A stretch of DNA of 64,000 bases, taken from the NCBI RefSeq assembly GCF_001189955.1, contig NZ_LFLT01000004.1, positions 1 through 64,000 of the forward strand. Reading direction: 5' to 3'. Both the position numbers and the translations under genes were made by a program. The notes below the pieces were generated by a model that did no database searches, had not been told where the DNA came from, and saw only the letters and a program-made list of their open reading frames with translations. Positions 47,364 to 56,084 of this stretch are shown piece by piece. Every line of letters starts with the position of its first letter. The first letter of the stretch is position 1. Source of the DNA: Herbaspirillum chlorophenolicum (GTDB lineage Bacteria > Pseudomonadota > Gammaproteobacteria > Burkholderiales > Burkholderiaceae_D).

Positions 47364-48734
47364 ATGAACAGCACAACTGACTCTTCGCAACGCGTGGTGC
47401 GCATCGGCGCCGGCGCCGGCTACTCGGGCGACCGTATCGAACCGGCACTGGAACTGGCCGAGAAAGGCGATATCGATTACCTGGTATTCGAATGCCTGGC
47501 CGAACGCACCATCGCCATCGGCCAGCAAGCGCGCCTGGCCGACCCGGCCAAGGGTTACGACCCGCTGCTGGCCGAACGCATGCATGCGGTACTCAAGACC
47601 TGCGCCGAAAAGGGCATCCGCATCATCACCAACATGGGCGCGGCCAATCCGCGAGCCGCCGCGCGCCGCATCCGGGAAATCGCCCAAGAGATCGGCCTGA
47701 AGCAGCTCAAGATCGCTGCCGTCAGCGGCGATGACGTGCTGGATGTGCTCAAGCGCGGCAATTTCACCATCGAAGACAACGGCCAGCCAGTCGCCTCGCT
47801 GGGCGACAAGCTGATCTCGGCCAACGCTTATCTCGGCATCGCTCCCATCGTCGAGGCGCTCGAAGGCGGCGCCGATGTCGTGGTCACCGGCCGCGTGGCC
47901 GACCCGGCGCTGGTGCTGGCGCCGCTGGTGCATGAATTCGGCTGGGCCGCGGACGATTGGGACAAGCTGGGCCAAGGCACGCTGGTGGGCCATCTGCTGG
48001 AATGCGCCGGCCAGATCACCGGCGGCTACTTCGCCGATCCGGGCAAGAAGGATGTGGCAGGACTGGCGCGGCTGGGCTTCCCCATCGGTGAAGTCAGCGC
48101 CGACGGCAGCGTGGTCATCACCAAGGTGGCCGGCTCCGGCGGCCAGGTGACGGCGCAAACCTGCAAGGAGCAATTACTCTACGAAATCCATGACCCGCGC
48201 AGTTACTTCACGCCGGACGTAGTGGCCGATTTCTCTCAAGTGCAAATCGCGGAGATCGGCCCGGACCGCGTGGCCGTCAGCGGTGGCCGCGGCCGCCCCC
48301 GCACTGCCACGCTCAAGACTACGCTGGGCTACCGCGACAGCTTCATCGGCGAAGGCCAGATTTCCTATGCCGGCCCGGGCGCCCGGGCACGCGCGCAACT
48401 GGCGCTGGACATCGTGCGCGAACGCCTGCAGCTGACCGGCGTGCAAGCCGACGAATTGCGCTTCGACCTGATCGGCATCAACGCCATCTGCGGCGATGAA
48501 ATGTCGGCCGCCGGCGCTGCCCACGAACCGTTTGAAGTGCGCGCCCGCGTCGCCGGCCGCACCGCCGGCATGAAGGAGGCCGTGCGCATCGGCAATGAAG
48601 TCGAGACGCTCTATACCAACGGCCCGGCCGGCGGCGGCGGCGCCACCAAATCGGCGCGCGAAGTGATCGCGGTGCTGTCCATGCTGCTGCCGCGCGAACT
48701 GGTGGACACATCGGTCCATTTCGAGGAGATCTGA
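47364..48734 (+). CDS. AtuA-type DUF1446 protein (large subunit of a split pair)
   Basis: 456 residues. 'RIGAGAGYSGDRIEPALELA', 'DYLVFECLAERTIA', 'RIITNMGAANPRAAARRIRE', 'DVVVTGRVADPALVLAPLVH' and 'LVGHLLECAGQITGGYFADP' are the conserved blocks of the DUF1446 (PF07287) family named after AtuA of acyclic terpene use. The biochemical activity of this family is not established to my knowledge. The first 44 bases after the transporter are untranslated, then the ATG at 47364; an upstream frame extension to 47337 is possible. Many AtuA proteins carry a C-terminal ferredoxin-like domain in the same chain; here it is encoded by the next gene, one base downstream. Confidence 0.87.
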   Translation: MNSTTDSSQRVVRIGAGAGYSGDRIEPALELAEKGDIDYLVFECLAERTIAIGQQARLADPAKGYDPLLAERMHAVLKTCAEKGIRIITNMGAANPRAAARRIREIAQEIGLKQLKIAAVSGDDVLDVLKRGNFTIEDNGQPVASLGDKLISANAYLGIAPIVEALEGGADVVVTGRVADPALVLAPLVHEFGWAADDWDKLGQGTLVGHLLECAGQITGGYFADPGKKDVAGLARLGFPIGEVSADGSVVITKVAGSGGQVTAQTCKEQLLYEIHDPRSYFTPDVVADFSQVQIAEIGPDRVAVSGGRGRPRTATLKTTLGYRDSFIGEGQISYAGPGARARAQLALDIVRERLQLTGVQADELRFDLIGINAICGDEMSAAGAAHEPFEVRARVAGRTAGMKEAVRIGNEVETLYTNGPAGGGGATKSAREVIAVLSMLLPRELVDTSVHFEEI

Positions 48735-48735
48735 C

Positions 48736-49044
48736 ATGCTGCTGCGTGACATTGCCCATTCCCGCGCCGGCGACAAAGGCGACATTTCCAACATCTCCGT
48801 GATCGTCTATCGCCAGCAAGACTATGCCCTGCTTGAGCGTGAACTTACGGCCGAACGTGTGCGCGAGCATTTCGCCGGCGTCGTGCATGGCGAGGTGGTG
48901 CGCCATGCGCTGCCGCACCTGGGCGCCCTCAACTTCGTCATGCAAAAAGCACTGGGCGGTGGCGTCACTCGCTCATTGGCATTGGATGCACATGGGAAAT
49001 CGCTCTCGGGAGCGATGCTTAATTTGCATTTGAACGAAAAATAA
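48736..49044 (+). CDS. AtuA-like ferredoxin-fold small subunit
   Basis: 102 residues. 'LLRDIAHSRAGDKGDISNIS' is the hallmark (AHxRxGDKGDxxNI) of the ferredoxin-fold domain that ends fused AtuA proteins. It probably forms a complex with the preceding protein. It starts one base after the preceding stop, with GAGGAG in the end of that gene as ribosome binding site, so stoichiometric coupled translation is likely. No metal-binding Cys is present; 'ferredoxin' refers to fold only. Confidence 0.82.
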   Translation: MLLRDIAHSRAGDKGDISNISVIVYRQQDYALLERELTAERVREHFAGVVHGEVVRHALPHLGALNFVMQKALGGGVTRSLALDAHGKSLSGAMLNLHLNEK

Positions 49045-49078
49045 TTCGTTCCGACGCAAGATTTTCATCGGAATAAGG

Positions 49079-49361
49079 TGCTGGCATTCGCAAACGAAAT
49101 ATCTTTCTGCCATTTCACTTTATCGGCAATTGCGCTCTGTTGGTGGTGCATACACAGAAGTTGAGCCAGGGGACGTTTGCAGGCTCGCCTTAAAAGATTT
49201 CCAAAGGGAAATCATTTCTTGGAGCCTGTGCCGATATCGTGCATTCAGCCCGCATTACTACCAATAATGCGGCTGTCCAAACACGGCAAGATTTGGTATC
49301 GTCCCGCCGTTATCGATTCCTCGCACCGGATCAGTCTGTTCCTGATCGCCCCCTTCCCGTT
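49079..49361 (+). promoter_or_regulatory. Structured leader region upstream of purT
   Basis: The 317-base gap 49045-49361 contains nested and tandem hairpins. The outer stem is caggctc (49180-49186) with gagcctg (49222-49228). It encloses gatttcc (49196-49202) with ggaaatc (49207-49213), loop AAAG. Downstream, ccgcatta (49250-49257) pairs with taatgcgg (49265-49272). No known riboswitch class was recognised. It is drawn as a region because the transcript start is unknown. Confidence 0.4.
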
Positions 49362-50573
49362 ATGAAAAAACCAATCCGACTCGGCACTCCGCTTTCCCCA
49401 TCGACGACCAAAGTCATGCTGCTCGGCTCCGGCGAGCTCGGCAAGGAAGTCATCATCGCGCTGCAGCGCCTGGGCGTGGAAGTGATCGCCGTGGACCGCT
49501 ACGAGAATGCGCCCGGCCATCAGGTCGCACATCGTGCCCACGTGATCAACATGACCGACGGCGCCGCGCTGGCGGCACTGATCGAAAAGGAACAGCCGGA
49601 TTTGGTGGTGCCGGAAATCGAAGCGATCGCCACCGAGACGCTGGTCAAGCTGGAAGAAGCCGGCAAAGCCCGCGTCATCCCGACCGCGCGCGCCGCCTGG
49701 CTGACCATGAACCGTGAAGGCATCCGCCGCCTGGCCGGCGAGACCCTGAACCTGGCGACCTCCCCCTACCGCTTCGCCGACAGCCTGGAAGAGCTGCAGG
49801 CTGCCGTCCAGCAGATCGGTTTCCCGTGCGTGATCAAGCCGGTGATGTCCTCCTCCGGCAAGGGCCAGTCGAAGATCGATGGCCCCGATGAAGTCGAGGC
49901 TGCGTGGAACTACGCCGCAGCTGGCGGCCGCGTCGATGCCGGCCGCGTGATCGTGGAAGGCTTTATCGATTTCGATTATGAAATCACCCTGCTGACCGTG
50001 CGTTCGCTCAATGAAAACGGCGACACCATCACCAGCTTCTGCGACCCCATCGGCCACGTGCAGGTCAAGGGCGATTACGTTGAATCCTGGCAGCCGCATC
50101 CGATGCCGGCGGCCGCGCTGGAAAAGGCCCGCGACATCGCCCGCAAGGTCACCGAGAACCTCGGCGGACTGGGTCTGTTCGGTGTCGAGCTGTTCGTCAA
50201 GGGCGACATGGTGTGGTTCTCCGAAGTCAGCCCGCGTCCGCACGACACCGGCATGGTCACCATGGTCAGCCAGGTGCAAAGCGAATTCGAACTGCATGCC
50301 AAGGCCATCCTCGGCCTGCCGATCAACACTGCGCTGAAGACCCCGGGCGCTTCCGCCGTGATCTACGGCCAGCACGATGCCCGCGCGATCGCCTTCGAAG
50401 GCGTGGCCGATGCATTGCGCATCCCCGGCGCGGACATCCGCCTGTTCGGCAAGCCGGAATCCTTCCAGCGCCGCCGCATGGGCGTGGCGCTGGCCGCCGG
50501 TGAAAACATCGAATCGGCCCGTATCCGCGCCAAGCAGGCTGCGGCCAAGGTCAAGCCGGTGATTCCCGAATAA
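49362..50573 (+). CDS. purT: Formate-dependent phosphoribosylglycinamide formyltransferase PurT
   Basis: 403 residues. '[20 protein letters not shown]' begins the N-terminal domain, followed by '[17 protein letters not shown]', ATP-grasp elements '[20 protein letters not shown]', '[20 protein letters not shown]' and '[20 protein letters not shown]', and a C-terminal domain with 'MGVALA'. It makes formyl-GAR from GAR, formate and ATP, bypassing folate-dependent PurN. The ATG at 49362 matches the family N-terminus; the frame is open 41 more codons without similarity. A hairpin-rich leader precedes it and a clear terminator follows, so it is monocistronic. Confidence 0.96.
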   Translation: MKKPIRLGTPLSPSTTKVMLLGSGELGKEVIIALQRLGVEVIAVDRYENAPGHQVAHRAHVINMTDGAALAALIEKEQPDLVVPEIEAIATETLVKLEEAGKARVIPTARAAWLTMNREGIRRLAGETLNLATSPYRFADSLEELQAAVQQIGFPCVIKPVMSSSGKGQSKIDGPDEVEAAWNYAAAGGRVDAGRVIVEGFIDFDYEITLLTVRSLNENGDTITSFCDPIGHVQVKGDYVESWQPHPMPAAALEKARDIARKVTENLGGLGLFGVELFVKGDMVWFSEVSPRPHDTGMVTMVSQVQSEFELHAKAILGLPINTALKTPGASAVIYGQHDARAIAFEGVADALRIPGADIRLFGKPESFQRRRMGVALAAGENIESARIRAKQAAAKVKPVIPE

Positions 50574-50603
50574 GGACGCATAGCAAGCTGCTGCCCCCTG
50601 CTC

Positions 50604-50638
50604 CGGGCTCCGATGCGAATCGGAGCCCGATTTGTTTT
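50604..50638 (+). terminator. Terminator of purT
   Basis: Ten-base perfect stem gggctccgat/atcggagccc with a GCGA tetraloop, then gatttgtttt. Confidence 0.8.
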
Positions 50639-50675
50639 CGCCTTCCCAAACGCTCTAAACAGTTTCCACCGCAAC

Positions 50676-50697
50676 GGTGGTTATAATCACTGCCCCA
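50676..50697 (+). promoter_or_regulatory. nadB promoter with palindrome next to the -10
   Basis: Perfect -10 TATAAT at 50692-50697, 33 bases before the ATG. Directly upstream lies the perfect palindrome ccaccg-caa-cggtgg (50676-50690), which would occupy the spacer and is well placed for a repressor. No good -35 is seen. Confidence 0.5.
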
Positions 50698-50729
50698 CCC
50701 CTAACACAACAGCAGTGTTGCTCACGATC

Positions 50730-52331
50730 ATGAAGTTCGATGTCGCCATCATCGGCAGCGGTCTGGCCGGTCTTTCCGTTGCACTCCACCTCGCCGAAAA
50801 ACACCGGGTCGTCGTCGTCTCCAAGGGCGAACTGCTCGACGGCGCCAGCAACTGGGCCCAGGGCGGCATCGCTGCCGTGCTCGACTCCGGCGACAGCCAC
50901 AGCCAGCACATCGCCGACACCTTGGTCGCCGGCGCCGGGCTGTGCGACGAAGGCGCCACGCGCTTCATCGTCGAACATGGCCGCGAAGCCATCGAATGGC
51001 TGATCGAACAAGGCGTGCCGTTCACCCGCGACGACAGCGCCGAGCTGGGCTACCACCTGACGCGCGAAGGCGGCCACAGCCAGCGCCGCATCATCCATGC
51101 GGCCGACGCCACCGGCCATGCGGTACAGGTAACCCTGGAGCAGCGCGTACGCACGCATCCCAACATCACCCTGCTGGAACACCACTGCGCGATCGACCTG
51201 ATCCATGCCCGCAAGCTCGATCCCCGCGCCGAGGCGCGCTGCCTGGGCGTCTATGTGCAGGATACGGAGTCGGAACGCGTGCTTTCCATTGCCGCACGCC
51301 ATACGGTGCTGGCCACCGGCGGCGCCGGCAAGGTCTACCTGTACACCTCCAACCCCGATTCGGCCACCGGCGACGGCATCGCCATGGCCTGGCGCGCCGG
51401 TTGCCGGGTGGCCAATATGGAATTCATCCAGTTCCATCCGACCTGCCTCTACCATCCCTACGCCAAGTCCTTCCTGATCAGCGAAGCGCTGCGCGGCGAA
51501 GGCGCGCACCTGCTGCTGCCGCAGTCGGCCGGTGCGGCGGCAGGCACGCGGTTCATGCCGGAGCATGATGAACGCGCCGAACTGGCCCCCCGCGACATCG
51601 TGGCGCGCGCCATCGACTTCGAGATGAAAAAGCGCGGCCTGGACCATGTCGACCTCGACATCAGCCACCAGAGCCCGGAATTCATCCGCGAACATTTCCC
51701 GACCATCATGGCGCGCTGCCTGGAGTTCGGCATCGATATCACCAAACAGCCCATCCCGGTGGTGCCGGCCGCGCACTACACCTGCGGCGGCGTGGTCACC
51801 GACATGGCCGGCCGCACCGACATGCCGGGCCTGTATGCCGTCGGCGAAACCGCCTACACCGGCCTGCATGGCGCCAACCGGCTGGCCAGCAATTCGCTGC
51901 TCGAATGCCTGGTGCTGGGCCGTTCGGCGGCAAGCGATATCGAACGGGAACTGGCCGCCAACGCAAGGCCCGTCGCCGACGTGCCGCAATGGGATGAAAG
52001 CCGCGTCACCGATGCCGACGAGGAAGTGGTCATCGCCCACAACTGGGACGAGCTGCGCCGCTTCATGTGGAACTACGTCAGCATCGTGCGCACCGACAAG
52101 CGCCTGGAACGCGCCCAGCACCGCATCCGCCTGCTCAAGGAAGAGATTGACGAGTACTACGCCAACTTCCGCATCACGCGCGACCTGCTGGAACTGCGCA
52201 ACCTGGTCGACGTGGCCCAGTTGATCGTGGCCAGCGCACTCACCCGCAAGGAAAGCCGCGGCCTGCATTTCAGCCAGGATTACCCGCGCACGCTGCCGCG
52301 CGCCACGCCGACCATCCTGCCGGGGTTATAA
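50730..52331 (+). CDS. nadB: L-aspartate oxidase NadB
   Basis: 533 residues. FAD motif '[20 protein letters not shown]', '[20 protein letters not shown]', '[20 protein letters not shown]', '[20 protein letters not shown]', '[20 protein letters not shown]', and '[20 protein letters not shown]' are all present, followed by the C-terminal helical domain. It oxidises L-aspartate to iminoaspartate, the first step of quinolinate synthesis. The ATG at 50730 gives the family start. nadA and nadC lie 6 kb away on the other strand, so the pathway is split into two units. Confidence 0.97.
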   Translation: MKFDVAIIGSGLAGLSVALHLAEKHRVVVVSKGELLDGASNWAQGGIAAVLDSGDSHSQHIADTLVAGAGLCDEGATRFIVEHGREAIEWLIEQGVPFTRDDSAELGYHLTREGGHSQRRIIHAADATGHAVQVTLEQRVRTHPNITLLEHHCAIDLIHARKLDPRAEARCLGVYVQDTESERVLSIAARHTVLATGGAGKVYLYTSNPDSATGDGIAMAWRAGCRVANMEFIQFHPTCLYHPYAKSFLISEALRGEGAHLLLPQSAGAAAGTRFMPEHDERAELAPRDIVARAIDFEMKKRGLDHVDLDISHQSPEFIREHFPTIMARCLEFGIDITKQPIPVVPAAHYTCGGVVTDMAGRTDMPGLYAVGETAYTGLHGANRLASNSLLECLVLGRSAASDIERELAANARPVADVPQWDESRVTDADEEVVIAHNWDELRRFMWNYVSIVRTDKRLERAQHRIRLLKEEIDEYYANFRITRDLLELRNLVDVAQLIVASALTRKESRGLHFSQDYPRTLPRATPTILPGL

Positions 52332-52514
52332 GCCCGTCCGGCGGCTGCGCGGCCGATGACGCCGCGCAGCATCGAATCCCCTTGCCATGCCGCCCTGCGC
52401 GCGACTAGCATCGACAAGAGCGTGTCGGGCCCAGTCCATTCCAGCCTTGGGATGCACGGCGCAACACGCTCCAGGCATGGCGCGCTGCGCCAGCGAACGG
52501 CCAAGGAGGTCATC

Positions 52515-52793
52515 ATGAGCATCACCCGCATCAACAGCTTCCGTGCGCAAGAACATCACGCCAGCGACCTGAAGAACTTCCTGATGGGCATCCTGCCCGC
52601 CGTGCGCGCCTCCGCCGGCTGCCAATCCTGCGAACTGCTGCAAGACCACGGCGATCCGCGCCGCATCGTCATCGTCGAGGTCTGGGACAGCGTGGAAGCA
52701 CACAAGGAATCGCTGCGCCACGTGCCGCCCGAAAGCATTCGCCAGGCCAAGGAATTCCTGGCCGAGCCGCCCACCGGCGCCTACTATTCCTGA
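52515..52793 (+). CDS. ABM-domain (putative quinol monooxygenase-like) protein
   Basis: 92 residues with the dimeric alpha+beta barrel pattern: 'MSITRINSFRAQEHHASDLK', 'SAGCQSCELLQDHGDPRRIV', 'IVEVWDSVEAHKESLRHVP'. ABM proteins include quinone-forming monooxygenases and haem-degrading enzymes, but many are uncharacterised, and this short form has no decisive residues. A perfect AAGGAGGT site stands before the ATG at 52515; the upstream open frame is not family-like. Confidence 0.78.
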   Translation: MSITRINSFRAQEHHASDLKNFLMGILPAVRASAGCQSCELLQDHGDPRRIVIVEVWDSVEAHKESLRHVPPESIRQAKEFLAEPPTGAYYS

Positions 52794-52920
52794 GCTGATC
52801 AGGATGCGGTGCAATCGCCGCTCTGGTGTAATATCCGCCATCGATCATCGGCCATTTCCCGCCTGAGAGGCGTATTCAGGCAACTGGCCGTTTTCCCTAT
52901 TTCATTGCGGAATACCCACC

Positions 52921-55224
52921 GTGCGACGGCCCTTTTTCCTATTTCCGCGCAGCCATCTGCGCCTGTCCATCCCGTTCATTTATCTGGCGACCCTGGCCCT
53001 GGCGGCCATCCCGAGTGCACCGGCCAAGGCCGACGAGCCTGCTGCGGGCAAGCAGCGCCCACGCATCTGCCTGGTACTGTCCGGCGGCGGCGCGCGCGGT
53101 TATGCCCACCTGGGCGTGTTGCAATACCTGGAAAAATTGCACGTCCCGGTCGATTGCATCGCCGGCACCAGCATGGGGGCGCTGATCGGCGGGCTGTACG
53201 CCAGCGGCATCCCGGCCGACGAGCTGGAAAAGCGCCTGGCCGCCACCAACCTTTCCGATATCGCCTTCGATCGCAGCGAGCGTTCGCGCCTGCCGCAATC
53301 GCAGCGCGAGGACGAATTCCAGTACCCGATTTCACTGTCGGCCGGTTTTGACGGCGACAAGTTCAAGCTGGCTTCCGGCCTGGTCCAGGGCAATAACCTG
53401 CTGTCGCTGCTGCAGAACTGGACTGCGCAATTGCCGGCCAATATCGAGTTCTCCCATCTGCCGATCCCCTTCCGCGCGGTAGCCACCGATCTCGGCAAAG
53501 GCAGCGAAGTGGTGCTGGAGAACGGCTCCTTGCCGCGTGCCATGCGCGCCAGCATGGCGGTGCCGGGGCTGTTCGCGCCGTTTCGCATCGGCGAGCGCAC
53601 GCTGGTCGATGGCGGGCTGGTCAGCAACCTGCCGGTGCAGACCGCGCGCGACATGGGCGCCGACGTGGTGATCGCGGTCAATATCGCCACCCCGCTGCAA
53701 GACGCTGCGCAATTGCAGTCGCCGACCGCGGTGGCGCAGCAGATGGTGGGCATCCTGATCCAACAGAACGTGAAGGCGCAAAAAGCCCTGCTCGGCAAGT
53801 CGGACGTACTGATCGAACCGATGCTGGCGGGCATGTCCTTCACCGACTTCGCGCGCGGCAAGGATGGCATCAACGCCGGCTGGGACGCGGCGCAACAGCA
53901 AAACGCCCGCCTTACCGAACTGTCAATGTCGCCCGCGCAATGGCAGGCCTATCAGGCCGAGCGTGCACACAACGGCACTACGCTGGCCGAAGGCACGCGC
54001 ATCGACACCATCGAGATACACAACAACACGCGCATTCCCACCGACTACGTACGCAGCAAGCTGACAGTGAAGGAAGGCGACATCTACGATGGCGCCGACC
54101 TCAACCGCCAATTGTCGGCGCTGTCGACCAATGGCGACTTCAACGGCGTGACGCAGGAAATGATCACGCGCGACGGCAGCAACGTGCTGGTGATCGACGC
54201 GGAAGCGAAATCCTGGGGGCCGCAATACCTGCTGTTCGGCCTGGGCCTGTCCAACAGCTTCAACGGCCGCGGTGGCTACAACCTGCAGATCGGCCACCGC
54301 TATCCGTGGATCAATGCCAGCGGACTCGAATGGCGCAACGACCTGGTACTGGGCAATACGCGCCTGAGCCTGCAAAGCGAATTGCGCCAGCCGATCTGGG
54401 GCAGCACCGGAGCCTATATCGCCCCCTATCTGGAGTTCAGCCGCCGCTATCTGGATTTGTATTCCGACGGCAGCGATGTCAAGGCATCGCCGGTCAACGA
54501 ATATCGCCTCGACACCGCCATCGCCGGAGTCGATCTGGGATTGCCGCTGGCGCGCCTGGGTGAGGTGCGGCTGGGCGTGAACTATCGCCATCAGCGCTAC
54601 TCGCCCAACTACGACTATCCGCTCGGCTATGGCGTGAACTTCCCCAGCGGCAGCGACAGCCAGCCCACGGCCCGCCTGCGCGTGACCATCGACCAGCTGG
54701 ATGATGTGCTGTTCCCGCGCAAGGGTTACTACGCCTATGCCGAGGTCAATCGTGGTTTCGGCAACAATGACGCGCGCTATTCCGACATCCAGGCCAAGGG
54801 CTTATGGGCCTTCAGCAGTGGAGTCAACACCATCAACGTCGCCCTGGAAGGTGCACGCAGCCTGTCCGCCAACGAAAACAGCCTGGGCAGCAACGGCATA
54901 GGATTCACGCTCGGGGGCTTCCAGCGCCTGTCGGCCTACGCGCAGGATCAATTCTCCGGCAACTACCTGCTGTACGCCCGCCTGACCTGGCTGCGCGACC
55001 TCAACCAATACAGCCTGGCCGGCTTGCGCAACCCTGTGCTGGGCACCAGCCTGGAAGCGGGCAACGTCTGGCAAAGCAAGGAGAATTTCGGCGATGGCCC
55101 CTACAAGACCAGCGCCAGCGTCTTTTTGGGCGGCAATAGCGCGGTCGGGCCGATCTACTTCGGCGTCGCAGTGGGGCAACGCGGCGTGTGGAACGTGTAC
55201 ATGCAGTTAGGCCGGGTGTTCTGA
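52921..55224 (+). CDS. Patatin-like phospholipase autotransporter (type Vd, PlpD-like)
   Basis: 767 residues with a GTG start (residue count from there). A signal peptide ends near 'AKA' (residue 37). The patatin domain, about residues 47-240, has the oxyanion loop 'SGGGARGYAHLG', nucleophile Ser84 in 'GTSMG' and catalytic Asp230 in 'VDGGLVSN', so the Ser-Asp dyad is intact. A POTRA-like region spans about 350-425 ('RIDTIEIHNNTRIPTDYVRS'). A 16-stranded Omp85/bacterial surface antigen barrel spans about 430-767, ending in 'MQLGRVF'. PlpD-type proteins export their own lipase domain across the outer membrane. It is monocistronic, convergent with the hydrolase gene. Confidence 0.92.
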   Translation: MRRPFFLFPRSHLRLSIPFIYLATLALAAIPSAPAKADEPAAGKQRPRICLVLSGGGARGYAHLGVLQYLEKLHVPVDCIAGTSMGALIGGLYASGIPADELEKRLAATNLSDIAFDRSERSRLPQSQREDEFQYPISLSAGFDGDKFKLASGLVQGNNLLSLLQNWTAQLPANIEFSHLPIPFRAVATDLGKGSEVVLENGSLPRAMRASMAVPGLFAPFRIGERTLVDGGLVSNLPVQTARDMGADVVIAVNIATPLQDAAQLQSPTAVAQQMVGILIQQNVKAQKALLGKSDVLIEPMLAGMSFTDFARGKDGINAGWDAAQQQNARLTELSMSPAQWQAYQAERAHNGTTLAEGTRIDTIEIHNNTRIPTDYVRSKLTVKEGDIYDGADLNRQLSALSTNGDFNGVTQEMITRDGSNVLVIDAEAKSWGPQYLLFGLGLSNSFNGRGGYNLQIGHRYPWINASGLEWRNDLVLGNTRLSLQSELRQPIWGSTGAYIAPYLEFSRRYLDLYSDGSDVKASPVNEYRLDTAIAGVDLGLPLARLGEVRLGVNYRHQRYSPNYDYPLGYGVNFPSGSDSQPTARLRVTIDQLDDVLFPRKGYYAYAEVNRGFGNNDARYSDIQAKGLWAFSSGVNTINVALEGARSLSANENSLGSNGIGFTLGGFQRLSAYAQDQFSGNYLLYARLTWLRDLNQYSLAGLRNPVLGTSLEAGNVWQSKENFGDGPYKTSASVFLGGNSAVGPIYFGVAVGQRGVWNVYMQLGRVF

Positions 55225-55247
55225 CCTTGGCCTGATGTGGTACTGCC

Positions 55248-56084
55248 TCAGTCTTGCGGCGGCGCTTCGCCGGCGGCATCGCCGCCCCGCTCCCGCCTGC
55301 GGGGGCGGAACTCCTGGGGCGGGAAGCCGAAAAACTCCAGGATGCTGTTGGCCACCTGGTCGCGGTCATTGTCCACGCAAATCATGTGGTAACTGTTTTC
55401 CAGCACCACCACGCGCGCGTCCGCGATCTGCCCCTTGAGGTAATCGGCCGAACGCAGGCTGGTCAGCTCATCCTCGCGCGCATGCACCACCAGCGTGGGC
55501 GCCTTGATGTTCCTAGCGCCGCCCATGGCCCAGGCGCGCAGGCGGTCCACCTGCCGCACGCAGCTCAGCGGCACCCAGCGGTAATGGAAATTGTCGCCGC
55601 GCTCGAACTTGGCCTTCACCACGGCACGCACCAGCGTGTTCTTGATGCCGTAGGGCTCGCCCTCTTCCACCTTCATGCGCGCGGCCACGCCGGGAATCAG
55701 ATAGAACAGCGAACGCAGCATGGCATACCAGGGCGTGGACCAGCCGTCGATATAGATCGGCGGCGCCAGCGTCACCAGCTTGCCCTGGGCCGCGCTGTGC
55801 TGGACGCGCTCGGCCAGCGCCAACGCTACCAGCGCGCCCATGCACATCCCCATGATATGCAATTGGTCGTACTGCGGCTGCAGTTCGCGGTATTGCGCCA
55901 CCACGGCGTCTATCCATTGCTCGGCGCGCACGCTCACGAGATCCTCCGGCGTGGTGCCGTGGCCGGCCAGGGTAATGGCGTGCGTTTCCACCCCGGCCTT
56001 CTTCAGGATTTTGTTCAGCGAGCCCAGATCGTACTGGGTACCGCCCAGCCCATGAATGAGCAAGGCGCCGACACGGCCGCTCAT
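55248..56084 (-). CDS. Alpha/beta hydrolase with Cys nucleophile
   Basis: 278 residues. The fold is that of monoacylglycerol-lipase/carboxylesterases (EstA/YvaK-like): oxyanion region 'LLIHGLGGTQYDL' (residues 9-20), nucleophile elbow 'GMCMG' with Cys81 (codon TGC at 55842-55844 on the complement), acid Asp205 in 'HAREDELTS', and base His233 in 'NSYHMI'. The normal esterase elbow is GxSxG; a Cys there is the dienelactone-hydrolase type of triad. The C-terminus is an Arg/Ala/Pro-rich tail. No signal peptide. Its ATG overlaps the TAA of the MASE1 gene by one base (TAATG), so the two are translationally coupled. Reaction unknown. Confidence 0.85.
   Translation of the reverse strand: MSGRVGALLIHGLGGTQYDLGSLNKILKKAGVETHAITLAGHGTTPEDLVSVRAEQWIDAVVAQYRELQPQYDQLHIMGMCMGALVALALAERVQHSAAQGKLVTLAPPIYIDGWSTPWYAMLRSLFYLIPGVAARMKVEEGEPYGIKNTLVRAVVKAKFERGDNFHYRWVPLSCVRQVDRLRAWAMGGARNIKAPTLVVHAREDELTSLRSADYLKGQIADARVVVLENSYHMICVDNDRDQVANSILEFFGFPPQEFRPRRRERGGDAAGEAPPQD

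Noticed and set aside
46152-48173. 673-codon minus-strand frame under the CitMHS and AtuA genes
   Set aside because: Antisense frame created by GC-biased third positions; His/Asp/Gln-rich with no motifs.
49079-49361. Known purine or PRPP riboswitch before purT
   Set aside because: The hairpins do not show the conserved junction sequences of riboswitch classes that I can recall, so no class is claimed.
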